Positions 8,423-16,783 of a DNA stretch of 64,000 nt are shown here, piece by piece (within the stretch, counting starts at the first letter, position 1; every line of letters starts with the position of its first letter). Under the pieces are notes generated by a model. The model was not told where the DNA came from. It ran no database searches and saw nothing but the letters and a program-made list of their open reading frames with translations. The DNA is from Paenarthrobacter aurescens (GTDB lineage Bacteria; Actinomycetota; Actinomycetes; Actinomycetales; Micrococcaceae), in assembly GCF_025421775.1 (NCBI RefSeq), contig NZ_JAOEFX010000005.1:62001-126000 (forward strand), read 5' to 3'. Made by a program: the position numbers and the translations under genes.

Positions 8423-9211
8423 CTAGAGCTTGTCGAAGTCGGCTTCGTCCACCGTTGCACCTGTTGAAGCGGGTGCTCCAGCGCCGATGGCAGGCTTGGA
8501 GCCGCCCGACTTCAGTGCTGCAAGGCGGGCTTCGATCTCGGTCTGCTCTCCGAGGTCCTCAAGCTGGTTGAACTGGGCGTCGAGGCTGGAGCTGGCGAGT
8601 TCCTGCTGTCCCAGAACCTTGGCCTCTTCACGCCGGATCTTCTCTTCGAAGCGGCCAACCTCGCTGGTGGGATCCATGATGTCAATGCTCTTGAGCGCGT
8701 CGTGAACCTGGGACTGCGCGGCCGCAGTCTTGGAGCGCGCCACAAGCTCGTTGCGCTTGGCGGTCAGTTGGTTGAGCTTGTTCTTCATCTGGTCAAGCCC
8801 GGTCTTGAGCTTGTCCACTACCTCGGTCTGGGATGCGATGCTTGGCTCTGCTGCTTTTGCCTCGGACTCAGCGGTCATCTGGCGCTGGATGGCTACCTTG
8901 GCAAGGTTGTCGAACTTCTGGGCATCCACGGGATCCCCGGCGGAACGGTACTCATCGGCTTTCCGCGACGCTGCCAGTGCCTTGTTGCCCCAGTCCTGGG
9001 CGTTCTTGACGTCTTCGTTGTAGTCCGCCTGCAGCATCCGCAGATTGCCGATGGTCTGGGCCACGGCTGATTCGGCCTCGGCAATGTTGTTCGTGTAGTC
9101 GCGGACCATCTGGTCCAGCATCTTCTGCGGGTCCTCAGCCTGGTCCAGCAAGGCGTTGATGTTTGCCTTGGCGAGCTGCGAGATCCGACCGAAAATGGAC
9201 TGCTTAACCAT
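8423..9211 (-). CDS. pspA: PspA/IM30 family envelope-stress protein
   Basis: A 262-residue PspA/IM30 protein. The start at 9211 gives MVKQSIFGRISQLAKANINA, the usual PspA N-terminus with its amphipathic membrane-binding helix, and has GAAAGG at a good distance; a longer open frame upstream is not conserved. The body is almost entirely heptad-rich coiled coil (Gln/Lys/Ala-rich), and a short Ala/Gly/Pro tail follows. PspA binds stressed inner membrane and maintains its integrity. The next gene downstream on the same strand order is a TPM-domain membrane protein and then a divergent HtrA protease, so this is a membrane-stress neighbourhood. There is no PspF or PspC gene here. Confidence 0.93.
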   Translation of the reverse strand: MVKQSIFGRISQLAKANINALLDQAEDPQKMLDQMVRDYTNNIAEAESAVAQTIGNLRMLQADYNEDVKNAQDWGNKALAASRKADEYRSAGDPVDAQKFDNLAKVAIQRQMTAESEAKAAEPSIASQTEVVDKLKTGLDQMKNKLNQLTAKRNELVARSKTAAAQSQVHDALKSIDIMDPTSEVGRFEEKIRREEAKVLGQQELASSSLDAQFNQLEDLGEQTEIEARLAALKSGGSKPAIGAGAPASTGATVDEADFDKL

Positions 9212-9309
9212 GGTGTTGCCTTTCGTCCTGCTCAGTGGTTCCACTGAAATCAGTGATCAGTTGTTGTACCGCTTCTATGCGGGGCATGGACCCCACTTAG
9301 TCTGTAGGG

Positions 9310-11376
9310 CTAGAAGCTACCGGAGTCTCCGCCGCCGAAGTCGCCTCCGCCGCCGCCCCAGTCGCCGCCGCCACCGGAGTCGCCGCCGAAGAAGCCACCG
9401 CCGCCGCCTCCGCCGTCGTTGTTGCCGCCGCCCCAGCCGCCTCCGCCGCCGTTGAAGATGGAGTTGATGAGAATGCCGCCGAGAATGGCACCGCCAAGGC
9501 CGCCGCCTCCGCCGCCACCGCCGAACATGCCACCGCGCCCGTAGCCTTGGCCTTGGTCTGCATAGCCGAACTGATCGACGTCGGACTGCGCAAGTTGGGC
9601 CGCCTGGGCAGCGAGTGAGTGTGCCTGCTGGGCGTAGGTCAGCGCCGTGACGGGATCATTGCGTGAGATGGACAGCGCGTAATCGAGATTGCGCTGGGCC
9701 TCAGCCAACCTGGTCCGGGCCTCCGTGCCCACACCACCGCGTCGGGCAGTGATGTAGTCGGAAGTGGCGCTGATCTGGGCCTGGGCAGCCATGATGGTCT
9801 GCTGCAGCGATGCCTGGGCCCGGCGGGCCTGCTCCTGCTGGTCGCGAATACCGGACAAGGACTGGTCCAGAGCTTGATGGGCCGACTCCACGCGGCTGAG
9901 CGTAGCGATGGGATCAATCTTTCCGCCTTGGATCTCGGTCTTCACCTGGGCCAAGGCGGCTTCCACACCCGCTACGGGGCCGGCGAGTTCAGGGTGCTCG
10001 CCCGATTGGATCATGGCCCTCGCCTGGGCAAGGTCCTGGCTGGTTTCTGCCACGGCGCCTTCCAGGGACGCCCGGGCCTCATCCAGGCTGCCGGCCGTCT
10101 TGGAAATGGCATCGATCAACACGTTGGTCTGGTGCAGGCTTTCCTCTGCGGCTCGAACGGCTACAGCCGCCATGCTGTTTTCGCCGGCGGCCAGCTTCTC
10201 TTGGGCCGCAGTCACGGCATTCTGCACGAACGCGAGCCGCTCCTTCGCCTGCAGTATGTTGTCCGAGACCTGCGCCAAGGCGGATTCTGCGTACTTGGCA
10301 CGCAATCCCTCCAACGATTGCTCGGCGTTGGCGATCTTTGCATCGGCGTCCTTGGCTCCCGCGGATACCGCTGCAAGGGCCTGGGGCGCGTTCTTTTCAA
10401 GCTCCCGCAACGAGTCGAAGTCGGCTTTCTGGTCACGCAGCGACGCGAGCGCTGCCTCCGACCGGCGGATGATCTCCCCAAGCCAGCTCCGCTGCTGTTC
10501 CTCGGTGTCGGGGATATGGTCGTCCAACTGCTGCTGAAGCTTGAAGGATTCCGTCATGTGGGCCTTGGCTTCTTCCAACGCTTTGGTGAAGTTGCCAATC
10601 GCGGCATCACCGTACTGCGCCTGGGCAAATCCGAGTTCCTGCTCGCTGGACTTGATGGCGTCATCCGCTTCGATCAACAGCGAGCCGCTCTTCTGGCGCA
10701 GTTCCGGGATGCTCAAGCCGGCGAGCGGATCAAGCTGTTCACCTTGCGGTCCGTAGCTGGCGCTGACAGCCTGGGTGCCGCTTTTCTTGCGACGGTTTCG
10801 CAGGTAGAGGTAGGTGCCGGCACCGCCGGCCGCTACAACTCCAACCCCGACAAGGACACCGACGCCGGCATTCCCGCTGGGCACTGTCCCGCTTCCACCG
10901 CCCGCGGCATCGCCGATGGCAGCAGCCGTATCTATGGCTGCTTGGGCGTAGTCCTTCTTGCCGCCTGCCAGATTGGCAACAACGGCGTTCTGAGCGATTG
11001 CCGACTGCTTGGAGTAGATGGAGCTGCCCGAATTCAGGGCAAAGTTGTACTGGCCAGCCGTGGAAATCGCCAGAATGGCGTCCGGCTTGCCCATGAGCTT
11101 CTTATCGGCAACGGCCTTGGTCCACTCTTTGGGGTCCGAGGGGTTGGTGAAGGAGTCCACGGTCACCACGTACAGGTTGTACTTGTGATCCTTGAGCGTC
11201 TTTTGGATGGCTTCCTGGACCTCGCCTTTTCGGCTGCCCAGGACGTTGGCGTCGTCCACGATGTTCTGGCCGGATGGAATGGTCACCGGATCAGCGGCCC
11301 AAGCAGCTGTGGCCGGGAAAGCCAACAGCCCAGCCACGCCAATTCCGGCGAGTACGCGTTTAAATATTGACCGCAT
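9310..11376 (-). CDS. TPM-domain membrane protein with coiled coil and Gly-rich tail
   Basis: 688 residues from the ATG at 11376 (GAAGGG upstream; a longer open frame is unlikely). Order: signal peptide ending at AWA-ADP; TPM (DUF477) domain of about 140 residues with IVDDANVL near its start; one membrane helix (GVGVLVGVGVVAAGGAGTYLYL) followed by RNRRKKSG; about 330 residues of Ala/Glu/Gln-rich coiled coil; and a C-terminal tail of nearly pure Gly with Asp, Ser, Trp and Phe. TPM domains occur in secreted or membrane proteins linked to membrane quality control. The cytoplasmic coiled coil could meet PspA, its gene neighbour (98-base gap, same strand, TPM gene upstream); that contact is inference. 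Confidence 0.87.
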   Translation of the reverse strand: MRSIFKRVLAGIGVAGLLAFPATAAWAADPVTIPSGQNIVDDANVLGSRKGEVQEAIQKTLKDHKYNLYVVTVDSFTNPSDPKEWTKAVADKKLMGKPDAILAISTAGQYNFALNSGSSIYSKQSAIAQNAVVANLAGGKKDYAQAAIDTAAAIGDAAGGGSGTVPSGNAGVGVLVGVGVVAAGGAGTYLYLRNRRKKSGTQAVSASYGPQGEQLDPLAGLSIPELRQKSGSLLIEADDAIKSSEQELGFAQAQYGDAAIGNFTKALEEAKAHMTESFKLQQQLDDHIPDTEEQQRSWLGEIIRRSEAALASLRDQKADFDSLRELEKNAPQALAAVSAGAKDADAKIANAEQSLEGLRAKYAESALAQVSDNILQAKERLAFVQNAVTAAQEKLAAGENSMAAVAVRAAEESLHQTNVLIDAISKTAGSLDEARASLEGAVAETSQDLAQARAMIQSGEHPELAGPVAGVEAALAQVKTEIQGGKIDPIATLSRVESAHQALDQSLSGIRDQQEQARRAQASLQQTIMAAQAQISATSDYITARRGGVGTEARTRLAEAQRNLDYALSISRNDPVTALTYAQQAHSLAAQAAQLAQSDVDQFGYADQGQGYGRGGMFGGGGGGGGLGGAILGGILINSIFNGGGGGWGGGNNDGGGGGGGFFGGDSGGGGDWGGGGGDFGGGDSGSF

Positions 11377-11696
11377 GTGCAACCCTTCAGCACGTCTGCG
11401 ACTGGAACAAGGCGTACCAATCGTCACAGAATGCTCAGCGCCCCCACGCATGGTGTAAAGCCGCAGGTCGCTGTGGCAATTCCTCTTGATTCTATGGTGC
11501 ACCCCATGACCCGTCCACAGGGGTGAATATGCCACCAGCGAAATATAGGAGAGAGCCGGATTGTTGAGGCGTTGAGGCTAATTTGGGGAAGCCTACTCAG
11601 GCAGCCGAACTCTTTCAGCAAGCTCCCAGCGAACGTCCGCTTTTGTTCCAGTTATTGGGTACATAGTTATGGAAGACGAGGACGAAAGGAAGACCC
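11377..11696. promoter_or_regulatory. 320-base divergent control region, TPM gene / htrA
   Basis: There is no credible gene here. On the minus strand, TAGAAT (11494-11489) is a possible -10 box for the TPM gene, with a leader of about 110 bases. On the plus strand, GGGTACATAGTTAT (11657-11670) lies some 30 bases before the htrA start and may hold its -10, with TTGTTC (11643-11648) upstream but at short spacing. Ribosome site GAAAGGAAG precedes htrA. Confidence 0.4.
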
Positions 11697-13379
11697 ATGA
11701 CGGAGAACCCAGCGCAGGGCACCGCACCGGAGGACCGCGAGCCAGCTGAGCCGCGGGATACGACCGGCGAGCATACCGATGCCACCGCTACCCAGCAGCA
11801 GCCAGCCTGGACTTCAGGGAAAGAGGCGGAGGGCGGCAATGCCCGGCCCACCACACCCTTGCCAGCCTTCCAGCCCCCGGCATCGGCCCCCGGCTCGGAT
11901 CAGCATGCGGCCCCCGAACAGCATGCAGGCCAGTACGGCGGCCAGAACAGTGCTCAGGCTCCGGGCGCGGGCCAGTATGGTGCCCCGGCTCAGCACGCAG
12001 CCCAGGCCGGCCACTCAGGTGCCCCTGCCCCGTACTACGGCGCTCCACAACACCAGGATCCGGCCCACCGCCCGGGCTACCCCCAGCATCAACCGTTCTA
12101 CGGCGGGGGCGCAAACCCCCAAGGCCAGCACGGACCCGGACTGCAGCACGCGCCTGGGAACTCAGCTGTTGCCACGAAGCGAAAGCCTGCGTTCGGCGTT
12201 GGCACGCTCGTGGCGAGCATGCTCGCAGCAGGCCTGATCGGTGGCGGAGTGGTGGCCGGAAGCAACGTGCTCTGGGACCAGCCGGCACCGGCCGCGTCAA
12301 CGAGCGGACAGTCGAGCACCGTCATTGTGAACAACAAGGATGACGTCAACGTCATCACTGCAGCGGCCGCCAAAGCGTCGCCCAGCGTCGTGACCATCAA
12401 GGCAACCAGCGGCAACGAGGGTGGAACCGGTTCCGGGATCATTCTCGATGACCAAGGCCACATCCTCACGAACACCCACGTCGTGACGCTGGACGGTGCC
12501 ACAGCCAACGCAGCCATCGAAGTACGCACCAACGACGGCAAGGTCCTCAAGGCCACCGTTGTAGGGACGGACCCGCTGTCCGACCTCGCCGTCATCAAAG
12601 TCAGTGACGCATCCGGTTTGGTTCCGGCAACGCTCGGTGACTCGTCCAAGATCAACGTGGGGGACACCGCCGTCGCCATCGGTTCGCCGCTGGGCCTGAC
12701 CGGTACGGTAACCGACGGCATTGTTTCCACGCTCAATCGGACCATCAGTGTTGCGTCGTCGGCCGTACCGGAAGGTACGCCTGATGAGAGCCAGGGTGGC
12801 GACGAAGGCTTCCAGTTCGCGCCGCCAAACGGCGGGCAGAGCCAGCGGACAGCCAATGAGGGGTCCATCGCCATCAACGTTATCCAGACGGACGCAGCCA
12901 TTAACCCCGGTAACTCCGGTGGTGCGTTGGTGAACAGCAAGGGCGAGGTCATCGGCGTTAACGTCGCGATTGCATCTGCAGGCAGTGGGACATCCGATTC
13001 CTCCACCGGCAACATCGGCGTCGGCTTCAGCGTCCCGATCAACCACGCCAAGCGTGTTGCACAGGAAATCATCGACAACGGCAAGGCCAGCCACGGACAG
13101 TTCGGTGTGTCAGTGCGTTCGAAGTCGTCCACAGGCAGCGATTCCGGATTCTCTGTCGGTGCCGAGGTTGCTTCGGTGACTTCCGGTTCCGCTGCAGCCA
13201 AGGCAGGGCTCAAGGTTGGCGATGTAGTCACCAAGTTCGGTGACTACGCTGTCAGCGACCCGAACCAACTGACCGCGGCCGTCCGCGAACAGCCGGCAGG
13301 TGCCAAGGTCAAGGTCACCATTGAACGTGGTGGCCAGACGCAGGAAGTTGAGGTTACCCTCGACGCCGCCCAACAGTAG
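11697..13379 (+). CDS. HtrA/DegP-type membrane serine protease with PDZ domain
   Basis: 560 residues. A long cytoplasmic N-terminus rich in Pro, Gln, Ala, His and Gly (residues about 25-155, with repeated QHA/GQ units) leads to one membrane helix (TLVASMLAAGLIGGGVVAGS, about 162-183). The S1C protease domain has all three catalytic residues: His261 in TNTHVV, Asp296 in DLAVIKV and Ser407 in NPGNSGGAL. A single PDZ domain closes the protein (VGDVVTKFGDYAV region). The protease should work outside the membrane on misfolded or signalling substrates. Divergence from the TPM-pspA genes suggests shared stress control. Confidence 0.93.
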   Translation: MTENPAQGTAPEDREPAEPRDTTGEHTDATATQQQPAWTSGKEAEGGNARPTTPLPAFQPPASAPGSDQHAAPEQHAGQYGGQNSAQAPGAGQYGAPAQHAAQAGHSGAPAPYYGAPQHQDPAHRPGYPQHQPFYGGGANPQGQHGPGLQHAPGNSAVATKRKPAFGVGTLVASMLAAGLIGGGVVAGSNVLWDQPAPAASTSGQSSTVIVNNKDDVNVITAAAAKASPSVVTIKATSGNEGGTGSGIILDDQGHILTNTHVVTLDGATANAAIEVRTNDGKVLKATVVGTDPLSDLAVIKVSDASGLVPATLGDSSKINVGDTAVAIGSPLGLTGTVTDGIVSTLNRTISVASSAVPEGTPDESQGGDEGFQFAPPNGGQSQRTANEGSIAINVIQTDAAINPGNSGGALVNSKGEVIGVNVAIASAGSGTSDSSTGNIGVGFSVPINHAKRVAQEIIDNGKASHGQFGVSVRSKSSTGSDSGFSVGAEVASVTSGSAAAKAGLKVGDVVTKFGDYAVSDPNQLTAAVREQPAGAKVKVTIERGGQTQEVEVTLDAAQQ

Positions 13380-13398
13380 ACGGCAGGAACAGCGCACG

Positions 13399-13435
13399 AC
13401 GGCGGGCCGCACCTCACAGGTGCGGCCCGCCGTTT
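13399..13435 (+). terminator. Terminator-like hairpin after htrA
   Basis: A perfect 16-base-pair GC-rich stem (13399-13414 with 13418-13433), three-base loop and a short TTT. It starts 20 bases after the htrA stop. Confidence 0.75.
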
Positions 13436-13606
13436 GCCATCCCCGGCATACCCATGCGGTGAAACAGGGGTTAACGCTGGGAGTGGCTTTCTGCGGGCAA
13501 TATGCTTAGCTAGGACGAGCCCACGCGCTGGGCAATTCACGGCCACGCTGTTGCGGTTGGCCGTCCACAAGCATGGAAGGCTGCTTCGAAGACAGTGGAA
13601 GAGACA

Positions 13607-14410
13607 TTGAAGATTGTCGTTCTGGTCAAGCACGTCCCGGACGCCCAGTTCGACCGGCACATTACCGGACCTGGCAACACAACCGACCGTGATGAGAGCA
13701 TCTTGTCCGAACTGGATGAGTACGCCCTTGAGGCAGCGCTGCAGTTGGCAGAGGAACGCGGAGGACCGAAGGCCGGTAACGAGGTCATTGCCTTGAGCAT
13801 GGGCCCGTCCGGTGCGGTCAACGCTGTGAAGAAGTCGCTCCAGATCGGGGCGTATTCCGGCGTCCACCTTAGCGATGACGCTTTGGCCGGTTCTGATGCA
13901 GCTGCCACCTCGCTGGCGCTCGCCGCCGCGATCCGCCACATCTCGGCCGACGGCCGCCCGGTTGATCTGGTGCTGACGGGCATGGCGTCCACGGACGGCG
14001 AGACATCCCTGATCCCTGCCCAACTCGCCGAACGCTTGTCGTTCCCGCAGGTTACCTTTGCTTCCAGCCTTGAGGTTGCGGCCGGTCAGGTCAGTGCCCG
14101 CCGCGATGCCGGAGCCTTCTCTGAAACCGTTGAAGCGCAGCTCCCTGCAGTTGTTTCGGTTACCGATCAGATCAACGAGCCGCGATACCCCAACTTTAAG
14201 GGCATCCTGGCTGCCAAGAAGAAGAAGATCGCCTCCTTGTCGCTGGCCGACATCGGCGTGGACGCCTCGCAGGTGGGCCTGGCTGGATCCTGGACGGTGG
14301 TGGAGTCTGCTGAGGCCCGCCCACCGCGGACCGCAGGGACCATCATCACCGACGACGGCGACGCCGGCATCAAGCTGGTCGACTTCCTCGCCGCACAGAA
14401 GCTGCTCTAG
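13607..14410 (+). CDS. etfB: Electron transfer flavoprotein subunit beta
   Basis: About 267 residues. The family's N-terminus M-KIVVLVKHVPDAQ starts at a TTG at 13607 preceded by GGAAGAG; an in-frame GTG at 13595 would add four residues. Conserved features include DEYALEAALQLAE, SMGPSGAVNAVKKSLQIGA, and the AMP-binding-loop region VLTGMASTDGETSLIPAQLAERL. The protein pairs with EtfA (next gene, 14 bases later) to pass electrons from acyl-CoA and related dehydrogenases to the respiratory chain. No dehydrogenase or ETF-quinone oxidoreductase gene is adjacent, so this is the general-purpose ETF. Confidence 0.95.
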   Translation: MKIVVLVKHVPDAQFDRHITGPGNTTDRDESILSELDEYALEAALQLAEERGGPKAGNEVIALSMGPSGAVNAVKKSLQIGAYSGVHLSDDALAGSDAAATSLALAAAIRHISADGRPVDLVLTGMASTDGETSLIPAQLAERLSFPQVTFASSLEVAAGQVSARRDAGAFSETVEAQLPAVVSVTDQINEPRYPNFKGILAAKKKKIASLSLADIGVDASQVGLAGSWTVVESAEARPPRTAGTIITDDGDAGIKLVDFLAAQKLL

Positions 14411-14424
14411 AGGGGACTCCAATC

Positions 14425-15378
14425 ATGGCAAATGCACTTGTTTTCATTGACAACCCGGGAGCGGCTCTCAAGAAGAGCAGCCTGGAGCTCCTGACCATCG
14501 CCCGCTCGCTGGGGGAGACCGCCGTCGCGTTCACCGGTGAGCTGAACGACGACGTCGCGGCCACCTTGGGTGCCTACGGCGCCACTACGGTTTACCTGCC
14601 GTCGGCGGAGGACCTCGACAACTACCTGGTTGGCCCGAAGGCCGCCTACCTTGCTGCTGCGGTACAGAGCTCGGGAGCCACGGCTGTTCTCCTGGACAAC
14701 TCGCCCGAGGGCAAGGAAATCGCGGGCAGGCTTGGCATCAAGCTCAATGCCGGCGTCATCACCGATGTCGTGGGCGTTGAGGCTGATGGTACGGCACACA
14801 AGTCGGTTCTGGCAGGCTCTTACAACACCACGGCGAAGGCCACCACTCCGGTGACGGTCCTTTCGGTCAAGGCGAACAACGTGGAGCCTTCGCCGGTTGG
14901 TGCTGCGGCTGCCCCGGCCACTGCAACGGTTGAAGTACCGGCAGGCGCGATCACCAACTCTGCACGCATCGCTGCCCGGACCGAGAAGCCGGTCAGCGGC
15001 CGCCCGGACCTCAGCGAAGCGAGGATCGTCGTTGCCGGCGGCCGCGGCGTTGACGGTGACTTCAGCCCGGTCGAAGAGCTCGCCGACGCCCTGGGCGCGG
15101 CAGTAGGCGCATCCCGCGCTGCCACCGACGCAGGATGGATCGGGCACGACGCGCAGGTAGGCCAGACCGGCGTCACGGTATCACCGCAGCTTTACATTTC
15201 TGCCGGAATCTCAGGAGCCATCCAGCAGAAGGCTGGAATGCAGACGTCCAAGGTCATTGTGGCCATCAATAAGGACGCAGAATCGCCGGTGTTCGAAATT
15301 GCCGATTACGGCATCATCGGTGACCTCTTCAAGGTCCTTCCGCAGGCCACGGCCGAAATCAAAAAGCGGAAAGGCTGA
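14425..15378 (+). CDS. etfA: Electron transfer flavoprotein subunit alpha
   Basis: 317 residues. The N-terminal half matches EtfA domain I (LVFIDNPGAALKKSSLELLT). The C-terminal FAD-binding domain is complete: GGRGVDGDFSPVEELADALG, then GQTGVTVSPQLYISAGISGA and KVIVAINKDAESPVFEIADYG, which carry the FAD-contacting Thr, Ser, Gln/His positions of the family. It forms the FAD-carrying heterodimer with EtfB and is surely co-transcribed with it. The PIG-L gene begins five bases after the stop. Confidence 0.96.
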   Translation: MANALVFIDNPGAALKKSSLELLTIARSLGETAVAFTGELNDDVAATLGAYGATTVYLPSAEDLDNYLVGPKAAYLAAAVQSSGATAVLLDNSPEGKEIAGRLGIKLNAGVITDVVGVEADGTAHKSVLAGSYNTTAKATTPVTVLSVKANNVEPSPVGAAAAPATATVEVPAGAITNSARIAARTEKPVSGRPDLSEARIVVAGGRGVDGDFSPVEELADALGAAVGASRAATDAGWIGHDAQVGQTGVTVSPQLYISAGISGAIQQKAGMQTSKVIVAINKDAESPVFEIADYGIIGDLFKVLPQATAEIKKRKG

Positions 15379-15383
15379 TCCCT

Positions 15384-16163
15384 TTGCCCACTGACGTCAC
15401 GTCAGCAAAGAGCCCGTTCGACGCCTCCGCGGAGCGCGTTGAGCGGGTGCTTTGTTTTACTGCCCATCCCGACGATATCGACTTTGGCGCCGCCGGGACC
15501 ATCGCGGCCTGGACGGCAGCCGGCGTAAAGGTCAGCTATTGCATCATGACCGACGGCGACGCCGGCGGTTTCGATCCTGTGGACCGGGAACGGATAGTCG
15601 AACTCCGTGCCGAAGAGCAAAGGCGTGCGGCCGCCCTTGTGGGTGTCACGGACATCCATTACCTTCATGAGCGCGACGGGTACCTCGAGCCGACACATGG
15701 CGTCATCAAGCAGGTGGTGAAGCTGATCCGTGAAATCCGTCCGGACATCGTGCTGACCATGCACCCGGAACGGAACTGGGACCGCCTCCAGAAGAGCCAC
15801 CCTGACCACTTGGCAGCGGGGGAGGCCGTGACCCGGGCGGTTTATCCTGCAGTGGAGAATCCCTTCGCCTATCCGGAACTTGCTGAAGCCGGTCTTGACG
15901 CCTTCAAACTGCCATGGTTGTGGTTTATTTCCAGCCCGGAGTCCCGGGAGAACCACTTTGTGGACGTCTCGGGCCACGTCGACGCCAAGCTCGATGCCAT
16001 CCGGGTCCACGCAAGCCAGCACCCGGATATCGACGGCATGGAGCGCGTAGTGCGGAGCTTGATGTTGGCTAACGGGGAACGTGGAGGGCTGCCCGCCGGG
16101 ACCAGCGCCGAGGGCTTCCATGTGGTCTCCGTCAACGGATCCACCACCATCGCCGGCTTCTGA
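15384..16163 (+). CDS. PIG-L/LmbE family zinc deacetylase
   Basis: 259 residues, TTG start with AAAGG upstream. The zinc site is present: AHPDDIDFG near the N-terminus (His-Pro-Asp-Asp) and the later HPDH. GDAGGF and EEQRRAAALVG also fit. Family members remove N-acetyl groups from GlcNAc-type substrates (MshB, Mca and others); the exact substrate cannot be read from the sequence. A gap of only five bases places it in the etfBA operon, an unexpected partner for a deacetylase. Confidence 0.9.
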   Translation: MPTDVTSAKSPFDASAERVERVLCFTAHPDDIDFGAAGTIAAWTAAGVKVSYCIMTDGDAGGFDPVDRERIVELRAEEQRRAAALVGVTDIHYLHERDGYLEPTHGVIKQVVKLIREIRPDIVLTMHPERNWDRLQKSHPDHLAAGEAVTRAVYPAVENPFAYPELAEAGLDAFKLPWLWFISSPESRENHFVDVSGHVDAKLDAIRVHASQHPDIDGMERVVRSLMLANGERGGLPAGTSAEGFHVVSVNGSTTIAGF

Positions 16164-16237
16164 CGTTGCCGTGGTGTAACCCGTGTCATATGCTTGATCT
16201 CGGTTAAATCATATTTATTCGAGGAAGGCAGACTTTG

Positions 16238-16783
16238 ATGGCGAAGACTGCGCAACAACCCGTACTGGTGATTATGGGAGTCTCCGGTTCTGGAAAATCC
16301 ACCGTGGCCGGCGTCCTTGCCGGCAAATTGGGATGGGACCTGGCCGAGGGCGATGATCTTCATCCCGAAGCGAATGTGGCCAAGATGCAGGCGGGGCAAG
16401 CCCTCAGTGATGAGGATCGCTGGCCGTGGCTGAATATCATCTCGGAATGGATCCGGGAACGTGCTGATGCCGGAGTGCCGGCCATCATCACGTGCTCGGC
16501 CTTGAAGAAGAAGTACCGCGACGTGCTTCGTGGCGAAGGTGTTGTCTTTGTCTTCCTGCAAGGAAGCAAGGACAAGATCTCCGACCGTCTGGCCTCCAGG
16601 CACGGTCACTTCATGCCGCCGTCGCTTCTGGAATCGCAGTTTGACGCACTTGAGGAACCCACGGAAGACGAGAATTACATCTCGCTGTGCGTTTCAGCGT
16701 CTCCTGCCGAAGAAGCGGACGAGGTCATTGAACGCCTTGGTCTCCGCCCTGTTGGCGCAGGCACCGGAACGACCAAGCTGTGA
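16238..16783 (+). CDS. gntK: Gluconokinase
   Basis: 181 residues from the ATG at 16238 (GAGGAAGG upstream; a TTG lies one codon earlier). The P-loop is GVSGSGKST. Typical GntK motifs follow: EGDDLHPEANVAKM, LSDEDRWPWL and CSALKKKYRD, then GHFMPPSLLESQF. It phosphorylates gluconate to 6-phosphogluconate, feeding the pentose phosphate or Entner-Doudoroff pathway. The downstream permease gene overlaps it by four bases, which ties uptake to phosphorylation. The 70 bases upstream are A+T-rich for this chromosome (TTGATC at 16194 could be a -35 box). Confidence 0.95.
   Translation: MAKTAQQPVLVIMGVSGSGKSTVAGVLAGKLGWDLAEGDDLHPEANVAKMQAGQALSDEDRWPWLNIISEWIRERADAGVPAIITCSALKKKYRDVLRGEGVVFVFLQGSKDKISDRLASRHGHFMPPSLLESQFDALEEPTEDENYISLCVSASPAEEADEVIERLGLRPVGAGTGTTKL

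Noticed and set aside
12098..13234. A 378-codon minus-strand frame opposite htrA
   Set aside because: The HtrA catalytic triad is on the plus strand; the shadow shows no motif.
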